Shown: positions 13,723 to 20,917 of the stretch, one piece after another
How the letters are laid out: each line of letters opens with the position of its first letter
Numbering within the stretch: the stretch's first letter is position 1
DNA from: Zoogloeaceae bacterium
GTDB lineage: Bacteria > Pseudomonadota > Gammaproteobacteria > Burkholderiales > Rhodocyclaceae
Length of the DNA stretch: 20,917 nt
Assembly (NCBI GenBank): GCA_031278735.1
Contig: JAITJU010000030.1
Coordinates: 1 to 20,917, forward strand
Direction: 5' to 3'
The notes under the pieces: generated by a model
The model's database searches: none
What the model saw: only the letters and a program-made list of their open reading frames with translations
What the model was told of the DNA's origin: nothing
Program-made: the position numbers and the translations under genes

Positions 13723-14634
13723 ATGACTCATTTGGACGCGCATCCCAAGGCCGCTTTCCCGGCGGAGGACAGCCGGAATGATCGCCCGGCGAATCCGAAT
13801 CCATTCCCCTGCCCCACGCGGGATCCGTGGGAGGCGCTGCGGCGGCGCACGTTTGCCCGCATCGCGCTGGGACGCGCCGGCGGCAGTCAGCGCACAGCTT
13901 CCGTATTGGAATTTCGCCTCGCGCACGCCCGCGCCCGCGACGCCGTGCATGCCCGCTTCGAGGCAGAGGCCATCGCCGCCCAGTTTGCCGAATCGGGTCT
14001 GGCGACGGAGCGCCTTGCCGCCGCCGTTTCCGACCGTCCGACCTTTCTCATGCGTCCCGATCTGGGGCGTCGGCTTGCGGAAGCGTCACGGGAGACCTTG
14101 CGCCGCCGCGCCCTGGAATGGGGCGCGCGCGATCTGGTCATTCTCGTCTCGGACGGTCATTCCGCGAACGCCGCGCTGCGACACGCCGCGCCAACCATCG
14201 TTCCGCTTGCAAACACGCTGCGCGCCGAGGGCTGGACGCTCTATCCCATCCTGCTCATTCCCTTCGCCCGCGTCAAGCTGCAAGACGAGGTTGGCGCGCT
14301 CCTCCATGCCCGCCACGCGCTGATGTTTCTGGGCGAGCGACCGGGATTGAGCGCCTCCGACAGCCTGGGCGCTTATTTCACCTGGCGTCCCGACCCCGCT
14401 TGCACCGACGCCGATCGCAACTGCGTTTCCAACATCCGCGCCGAAGGAACGCCGCCCGCCGCCGCCGCCCGCAAACTCGCCTGGCTGCTCCTGGAATCCG
14501 CCCGCCTGGGCATCGGCGGCGTCGCCCTCAAGGACGACCAGATCCCCGCCGCCCTGCCCGCTCAAACGGAAAGCGCGTCCCTGCCGGGCATCGACGAGGA
14601 AAACCGGCGAGATTTTGCCGTCGACCCGTCGTAA
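13723..14634 (+). CDS. eutC: Ethanolamine ammonia-lyase small subunit
   Basis: This 303-residue protein has the EutC marks: DPWEALRRRTFARIALGRAGGS near residue 34, LVILVSDGHSANA near 140, and DRNCVSNIRAEGTPP near 232, the cobalamin-side segment. The N-terminal 33 residues before the conserved part are proline- and asparagine-rich and presumably flexible, as in other EutC proteins. It starts 7 nt after the eutB stop with no Shine-Dalgarno sequence, so translation is probably coupled to eutB. No T-run terminator follows directly. The reactivating factor EutA and an acetaldehyde dehydrogenase are not encoded after it. Confidence 0.96.
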   Translation: MTHLDAHPKAAFPAEDSRNDRPANPNPFPCPTRDPWEALRRRTFARIALGRAGGSQRTASVLEFRLAHARARDAVHARFEAEAIAAQFAESGLATERLAAAVSDRPTFLMRPDLGRRLAEASRETLRRRALEWGARDLVILVSDGHSANAALRHAAPTIVPLANTLRAEGWTLYPILLIPFARVKLQDEVGALLHARHALMFLGERPGLSASDSLGAYFTWRPDPACTDADRNCVSNIRAEGTPPAAAARKLAWLLLESARLGIGGVALKDDQIPAALPAQTESASLPGIDEENRRDFAVDPS

Positions 14635-14713
14635 AAAAATCCGCGGCTTTCCCCAGATGCCGTCGCATTTGCCTCTTTTGCCTCTGAAAACGCGCAAAGT
14701 CTTGCTTCTCCCT

Positions 14714-14735
14714 CGTCCGCCGGGCGGCAAGGACG
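14714..14735. repeat. Imperfect hairpin in the eutC-TrpB2 intergenic region
   Basis: CGTCC-GCC pairs with GGC-(AA)-GGACG around a GGGC loop, an 8-bp stem with a two-base bulge. No T-run follows on the plus strand, so it is either a Rho-type or processing end of the TRAP-eut message or a REP-like element. The rest of the 234-bp gap shows no gene. Confidence 0.4.
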
Positions 14736-14813
14736 AAAAGGGAAAGGACGCCGCTCCCTCCGGTCGCTGACGAAAGACGGAAGACAAGGTATCGGCGGCG
14801 GCGCGACAACGCT

Positions 14814-14842
14814 TTGTGGATGTTTCCGAATGCGAGGATAAT
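14814..14842 (+). promoter_or_regulatory. Candidate promoter of the TrpB2 gene
   Basis: TTGTGG and GATAAT are separated by 17 nt, and the -10 box lies 26 nt before the ATG. The expected leader would be about 20 nt and includes only a weak GAGAA ribosome site. This suggests the TrpB2 gene is transcribed apart from eutBC. Confidence 0.45.
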
Positions 14843-14868
14843 CCTGTTTTTTCCGCGAGAATCGCATC

Positions 14869-16233
14869 ATGGAATCCACCCGCGTCCAGCTTGAGGCGCG
14901 CGAAATACCGACGCATTGGTACAACATCGCCGCCGACATGCCCTCCCCCCTTTCGCCGCCGCTCCTGCCGGATGGAACGCCCGTGACGCCGGAACACTTG
15001 TCGGCCATTTTTCCTCCGGCCATCATCGAGCAGGAAATGAGCGTCGAACGCTGGATCGAGATTCCCCGCGAAGTCCGCGAGATTTACCGGCTCTGGCGTC
15101 CCAGTCCGCTCACGCGCGCCGCGCGCCTCGAACAGGCGCTTGGCACACCGGCGAAACTCTTCTTCAAGTACGAGGGCGTCTCGCCCGCCGGTTCGCACAA
15201 GCCCAATTCCGCCGCGCCGCAAGCCTATTACAACCGCGAGGCGGGCATCCGGCGGCTGACGACCGAGACGGGCGCGGGGCAATGGGGATCGTCGATTGCC
15301 CTGGCCGGGCAAATGTTTGGCCTTGAAGTGCGCATCTACATGGTCAGGGTGAGCTACGGACAAAAACCCTATCGCCGCCTGATGATGCAGACCTGGGGCG
15401 CGGAAGTCTTCGCCAGTCCCTCGCAATTGACCGAAACCGGACGCAAGTTGCTGTCCGAGGACCCGCAAAATCCCGGCTCGCTCGGCATCGCCATTTCCGA
15501 GGCGGTGGAAGAAGCGGCCAGCCGCGCGGACACCAATTACAGTCTGGGGTCGGTGTTGAATCACGTCGTGCTGCACCAGAGCGTCATCGGCCTGGAAGCC
15601 AAGAAGCAGTTCGACAAAATCGGGCTTTATCCTGACATCATCATCGCGCCCTGCGGCGGCGGTTCCAGTTTCGGCGGCATCGCCTTCCCCTTTCTCGGCG
15701 ACCGCGCCGCGGGCGACCGGCGGGCGGAATCCCTGCGCTGCGTCGCGGTCGAGCCTGCTTCTTGCCCCAGCCTCACCAAGGGGCGCTACACCTACGATTT
15801 TGGCGACGCGTCGGGGTTTACGCCCCTGATGAAGATGTACACCCTGGGACACGATTTCGTGCCGCCCGGCATTCACGCGGGCGGCCTGCGGTATCACGGC
15901 GCGTCGCAGTTGCTCTCGCGGCTTTATCACGATGGCCTGATCGAGGCCGTCGCCGTGCCGCAACGAGCAACGTTCGAGGCCGGTGTGCGGTTTGCCCGCA
16001 GCGAAGGCATCATTCCCGCGCCCGAATCCTGCCACGCCATCCGTGTCGCCATCGACGAAGCCCTGAAATGCAAGGAGACCGGCGAGGCCAAGGTGATTCT
16101 TTTCAATCTGACCGGACATGGTCACTTCGACATGAGTTCCTTCGAGCGTTATTTCGCGGGCGATCTGGAGGATTACGACTATCCAGGGCAGGCCGTGGCG
16201 CAATCGCTGGCGAAACTGCCCCGGTTTGACTGA
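14869..16233 (+). CDS. trpB2: TrpB2-type tryptophan synthase beta-like PLP enzyme
   Basis: This 454-residue protein is longer than ordinary TrpB (about 400) and begins with the TrpB2-type extension EAREIPTHWYNIAADMP. The PLP Schiff-base lysine is Lys111 in GSHKPNSA, the catalytic Glu is Glu133 in TETGAGQWG, and the phosphate-binding loop is CGGGSSFGG at 262-270. SLTKGRYTYDFGDASGFTPLMKMYTLG near residue 297 is typical of the stand-alone TrpB2 branch. These enzymes condense indole with serine (or phosphoserine in some archaea) and often do not pair with TrpA. No trpA or other trp gene is present here, so indole salvage or a serine-related reaction is more likely than de novo tryptophan synthesis. 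The link to the eut genes may be only positional. Confidence 0.93.
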   Translation: MESTRVQLEAREIPTHWYNIAADMPSPLSPPLLPDGTPVTPEHLSAIFPPAIIEQEMSVERWIEIPREVREIYRLWRPSPLTRAARLEQALGTPAKLFFKYEGVSPAGSHKPNSAAPQAYYNREAGIRRLTTETGAGQWGSSIALAGQMFGLEVRIYMVRVSYGQKPYRRLMMQTWGAEVFASPSQLTETGRKLLSEDPQNPGSLGIAISEAVEEAASRADTNYSLGSVLNHVVLHQSVIGLEAKKQFDKIGLYPDIIIAPCGGGSSFGGIAFPFLGDRAAGDRRAESLRCVAVEPASCPSLTKGRYTYDFGDASGFTPLMKMYTLGHDFVPPGIHAGGLRYHGASQLLSRLYHDGLIEAVAVPQRATFEAGVRFARSEGIIPAPESCHAIRVAIDEALKCKETGEAKVILFNLTGHGHFDMSSFERYFAGDLEDYDYPGQAVAQSLAKLPRFD

Positions 16234-16254
16234 AGAACGCGAAAGGGCGAAAGG

Positions 16255-17661
16255 ATGAAGGAAGCCGCAGCAGGAGAAATCTCGCGGGACGAGGACGCGC
16301 CGCGCACCTCATCTTTTCTGGCCGATCTGCGGCAGGCGGGGCGTATGCTCTGTTTTCGCGCGCCGGACGCCGGAACCCTGACGCCGGACGCCCGCAAATT
16401 CCTGCTGTGCCTCCTGCTGTTCAGCCTCTTTGCCCTGGGCGCGCAAATGGCGCAATACGGGCTTTCTTACGGCGGCGTGAACACATGGGGTTTGTCCCTG
16501 CTGCCGTTGACCTTTGCCTACGCGGCCTTGCTGGCATGCATGGCGCGGATTCTGGGCGGCGCGGCGGTCGATGGAATGCGCCTGTGGTACGCGCTTTGCC
16601 TGCTGCTGCTCTATCTGCCCTGGGCACATGCCTGGCAAGGCGCCGGAGCCGCCGAAGTGTGGGAGGCGCTGGGTCTGCCGCCGGAATCCCGGTTTTTCAC
16701 GTTTGTTCAGGCATTGCCTCTCCTCTGGCTGGCACTGGCTTGCGTGGCGCGGTTTTCGCGCGCGGCGCCTTACACGCGGCGCGGCCTGGCGCTCGTCCTC
16801 CTTGCGTTTGTTGGGACGTACGCGATTCAGGCGCACTATCCTGTGCTGGTGTTGTGGCAGCAGGAAGACGACGATGAAATGCCCTATGTCGAAGTCAACG
16901 AACAAGTGCTCTATGGCCAATCGCGCCTGTTGGCGGAAAGTCTGGCGAAGGTGCAGGCTGGCGTGGCGGGCAAGCCGGAACTCTTCTTTATCGGAGTGGG
17001 CGGCGCGGATCAGGATGTTTTCTTGCGGGAGACGCTGTTTGTCGAGCGGCGCATGAACGAACTTTTCGCAACGGACGGGCATTCCCTGACGCTGGTCAAT
17101 CATTCGGGCACGGCGCAAACCTACCCGATGGCCAACGCGGAATCGCTGCGCCGGGCGTTGAAGCGCATGGGCGAGCAGATGAATGGCGCGGAGGACGTGC
17201 TCTTTCTTTTTCTCACCTCGCACGGTTCCCGCGATTTTCGCTTCTCGCTTTCCTTCTGGCCATTCAGTTTCGCCGACATTTCTCCGGCAACGCTGCGGCA
17301 GGCGCTCGATGACGCAAACATAGCGCGGCGCGTGCTCGTCATCTCCGCCTGTTATTCGGGCGGCTTCATCCCCGCCCTGCAAGATAACAACACGCTGGTG
17401 ATTACAGCCGCCGCCTCGGACAGAAACTCTTTCGGCTGCGGCGAAGAAGACGAACTGACCGAATTTGGCCGCGCCTATTTTGACGAGGCGCTCCGCCATA
17501 CCCGTTCCATCGAGGCGGCCTTTCACCTGGCCGCCGCCCGCCTTGACGCAAAGGAAAAGATCAGCGGTCGCGAGGCTTCCCTACCCCAGATCGCGGGCGG
17601 CGGCGCGGAATTGCGCGCGCAATTGGCGTTCCTCGCCACGCCCGGCGCGCCCGACAGGTAA
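16255..17661 (+). CDS. Multi-spanning membrane protein with C13 (legumain/caspase-like) peptidase domain
   Basis: This 468-residue protein starts at an ATG with GAAAGGG at 7 nt, 21 nt after the TrpB2 gene. Five hydrophobic segments fill the N-terminal half (about residues 49-66, 78-100, 108-124, 149-166 and 177-195). The C-terminal half from about residue 203 is soluble and carries the peptidase C13 core: FFIGVGGADQDVF (244-256), catalytic His323 in FLTSHGS, and catalytic Cys366 in VISACYSGGF. Both are expected in clan CD proteases, which cut after Asn or Asp in eukaryotic legumain. Bacterial membrane members are widespread but their substrates are unknown. Because the segment count is odd, the side of the membrane on which the protease faces depends on the N-terminus and is not settled. 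Confidence 0.88.
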   Translation: MKEAAAGEISRDEDAPRTSSFLADLRQAGRMLCFRAPDAGTLTPDARKFLLCLLLFSLFALGAQMAQYGLSYGGVNTWGLSLLPLTFAYAALLACMARILGGAAVDGMRLWYALCLLLLYLPWAHAWQGAGAAEVWEALGLPPESRFFTFVQALPLLWLALACVARFSRAAPYTRRGLALVLLAFVGTYAIQAHYPVLVLWQQEDDDEMPYVEVNEQVLYGQSRLLAESLAKVQAGVAGKPELFFIGVGGADQDVFLRETLFVERRMNELFATDGHSLTLVNHSGTAQTYPMANAESLRRALKRMGEQMNGAEDVLFLFLTSHGSRDFRFSLSFWPFSFADISPATLRQALDDANIARRVLVISACYSGGFIPALQDNNTLVITAAASDRNSFGCGEEDELTEFGRAYFDEALRHTRSIEAAFHLAAARLDAKEKISGREASLPQIAGGGAELRAQLAFLATPGAPDR

Positions 17662-17673
17662 GCGGCGGGCAAG

Positions 17674-17699
17674 GCCGCCGTCCTGAAGGCGGCGTTTTG
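17674..17699. terminator. Terminator between convergent peptidase and nitroreductase genes
   Basis: GCCGCC (17674-17679) pairs with GGCGGC (17688-17693) around an 8-nt loop, followed by GTTTTG on the plus strand. It lies 12 nt after the peptidase stop codon. The T-run is short, so termination may be partial; on the minus strand there is no T-run. Confidence 0.6.
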
Positions 17700-17707
17700 T
17701 CGGCGCG

Positions 17708-18295
17708 TCAGAGTATCTTTGCGACGGCGTCGAATTCCAGGCGCGGGTTGCGCGGGTAGTTGCCCTCCGGGTCGCCGTAGCCGAGGTTGACCAGCAGATG
17801 CGCCTGCCAGCCGTTTTCCGCGAAGAATTCCGCGTTGACGGCGGCTGCGTCGAAACCGGACATGGGGCCGGCGTCCAGACCCAGAAGGCGGGCGGCGATA
17901 ATCAGGTAGGCGGCTTGCAGGGCGCCGCTGTAGCGCGCGGCGTCACACGCCAGGGTCGCGTCGCCCGCGTAAACGTCGCGCATGGCGGCGAGCGCGGGCG
18001 CCTGTGTGGGCAGATGCTCGTAAAAGCGCGGGTCGCTGGCGACGATCACGGTAAGCGGCGCGGCCAGGATTCTCGCCTGATTGCCCGCCATCGCTACAGC
18101 CGCCAGCCGCGCCCTGGCTTTCGGCGCGCGAAGGAACAGGTAACGTCCCGGCTGGCCATTGACGGCGGTCGGCCCCCATTTCAAAAGCGCGTAGAGTTCG
18201 TGTATCCTGGCGTCGCTTACGGGTTTGTCGGCAAAAAAGCGGTTGAAGGTGCGCGCCTTGCGAAAGGCGATATCCAGCATGTCGTCTGTGGTCAT
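17708..18295 (-). CDS. RutE-like nitroreductase-family oxidoreductase (putative malonic semialdehyde reductase)
   Basis: This 195-residue protein is the usual length of the RutE/HadB branch of FMN-dependent nitroreductases. The segments ELYALLKWGPTAVNGQPGRY (about residues 34-53), AAYLIIAARLLGLDAGPMSGFD (about 129-150) and LLVNLGYGDP follow E. coli RutE closely; these hold FMN-phosphate contacts. RutE-type enzymes reduce malonic semialdehyde to 3-hydroxypropionate during pyrimidine breakdown, but no other rut gene is here, so another aldehyde or quinone may be the substrate. The ATG has AAAGGAG at 9 nt. It begins 24 nt downstream of the icd stop on the same strand, so it may be co-transcribed with icd. 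Confidence 0.87.
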   Translation of the reverse strand: MTTDDMLDIAFRKARTFNRFFADKPVSDARIHELYALLKWGPTAVNGQPGRYLFLRAPKARARLAAVAMAGNQARILAAPLTVIVASDPRFYEHLPTQAPALAAMRDVYAGDATLACDAARYSGALQAAYLIIAARLLGLDAGPMSGFDAAAVNAEFFAENGWQAHLLVNLGYGDPEGNYPRNPRLEFDAVAKIL

Positions 18296-18319
18296 GTCGT
18301 GCTTCTCCTTTGGGTGTTT

Positions 18320-20566
<2,247 letters not shown>

Positions 20567-20604
20567 GGATAGGTTTTCCTTGTTGACGATCCGCGGGTCG
20601 GGCG

Positions 20605-20628
20605 GAGACTGCATTGGAGACTGCATTG
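20605..20628. repeat. 12-bp perfect tandem repeat in the icd leader
   Basis: GGAGACTGCATT occurs twice head to tail, 39 to 62 nt upstream of the icd start codon and downstream of the candidate promoter. It would therefore be in the 5' untranslated region. It could be a regulator site, a slippage product or neutral. Confidence 0.8.
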
Positions 20629-20658
20629 ATATGGCGTGTTCACCACATGGTTCGCGCA

Positions 20659-20688
20659 AGTATATCGTCGTCCCTGCAAAACGTCCGC
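20659..20688 (-). promoter_or_regulatory. Candidate icd promoter with element shared with the ABC operon
   Basis: On the minus strand TATACT is a good -10 box about 93 nt before the icd start. The -35 counterpart 18 nt upstream (GCGGAC) is poor. The stretch GGACGTTTTGCAGG between them is identical to that upstream of the ABC operon, with ATATA at the same distance, which suggests either a common promoter type or a common regulator site. Confidence 0.45.
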
Positions 20689-20726
20689 CTCCCTTGTTTG
20701 GACTGTCAAATTGGGTTTCCTTCATT

Positions 20727-20917
20727 TCACGCGCCGCGAGGGTCCCCAACGAATCCCAATAATCCCCCTCGGAACTCCGGGAGATGGCGTCGAGAACCCG
20801 CATAGCCGAACGCCAGGCGGGCGGCGCGTTTCTCGGCGCGGGAGAGGTTGCCGCGCAGAAACGCCTCGCGGAACATGTGGCTGATGTAGGTCGCCTGTAT
20901 CAACTGGAACTTGCGGA
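20727..20917 (-). CDS. 3' end of an unidentified gene cut off by the right window edge
   Basis: The last 62 codons of a reading frame enter from the right edge and end in TGA. Third codon positions are strongly G/C, as in the neighbouring genes, which supports real coding. The visible peptide is basic: it starts RKFQLIQATYISHMFREAFL, continues with SRAEKRAARLAFGYAGSRRH and ends GFVGDPRGA. I do not recognise the family. It lies on the same strand as icd, 160 nt upstream of the icd start. Confidence 0.6.
   Translation of the reverse strand, partial: RKFQLIQATYISHMFREAFLRGNLSRAEKRAARLAFGYAGSRRHLPEFRGGLLGFVGDPRGA

Noticed and set aside
12312..13724. A 470-codon minus-strand frame opposite eutB
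   Set aside because: eutB on the plus strand has all active-site residues; the opposite frame has no known family features.
14086..16203. A 705-codon minus-strand frame opposite eutC and the TrpB2 gene
   Set aside because: It spans two real genes and their intergenic gap, and its sequence is Arg/Gly/His-rich without domains, as expected for an antisense shadow.
20567..20803. N-terminal extension of isocitrate dehydrogenase
   Set aside because: It contains the tandem 12-bp repeat and the promoter-like element and overlaps the end of another gene; the family start is at 20566.

Overview
The window is GC-rich DNA, densely packed with genes, from a Gram-negative bacterium. Signs of this are a TonB-dependent outer-membrane receptor, Sec and Tat export signals, TRAP and ABC binding-protein transporters, and a monomeric NADP-type isocitrate dehydrogenase. 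The combination of DUF2946 with an OprC-type copper receptor, a membrane C13 peptidase and a RutE-like flavoprotein suggests a betaproteobacterium. That placement is an inference from gene content. I see no tRNA, rRNA, CRISPR array, insertion sequence or phage gene, and no transcription factor gene.

Region 1 (1-4640, minus strand) is one tight operon read right to left. It encodes a periplasmic NitT/TauT-type solute-binding protein, its ABC ATPase, its permease, an exported SoxW-like thioredoxin-fold protein, and the two subunits of a family I (glutaconate type) CoA-transferase. The beta subunit runs off the left edge. Gaps are 13 nt or less, and two junctions overlap by 4 nt. The layout suggests uptake of an organic anion followed by CoA activation; the substrate is unknown. 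A divergent gene (4974-5990) encodes an exported metallo-beta-lactamase-fold hydrolase.

Region 2 (6087-8768, minus strand) is a copper module: an OprC/NosA-type TonB-dependent copper receptor that keeps both halves of the CxxxM/HxM copper site, preceded by a small DUF2946 protein with an HCPLC motif and an apparently leaderless promoter.

Region 3 (9097-14634, plus strand) is a TRAP transporter (Tat-lipoprotein binding subunit, small and large permeases) running directly into eutB and eutC, the adenosylcobalamin-dependent ethanolamine ammonia-lyase. No EutH or Eat permease, EutA reactivase, aldehyde dehydrogenase or microcompartment shell gene is present here. The binding subunit has Phe where most TRAP binding proteins carry the carboxylate-binding Arg, which fits a non-carboxylate ligand such as ethanolamine. 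A strong hairpin plus T-run sits between the binding-protein gene and the permease genes.

Region 4 (14869-20917) holds a stand-alone TrpB2-type PLP enzyme, a multi-spanning membrane protein with a cytosolic or periplasmic C13 (legumain/caspase-like) peptidase domain, a convergent RutE-like nitroreductase-fold enzyme, the monomeric isocitrate dehydrogenase, and the 3' end of an unidentified gene at the right edge. The icd leader shares a 26-bp promoter-like element (22 identical positions) with the leader of the ABC/CoA-transferase operon about 16 kb away.

The two most interesting signals are the TRAP-EutBC linkage with its altered binding-protein motif, and the uncharacterised ABC/thioredoxin/CoA-transferase operon with its promoter element shared with icd.
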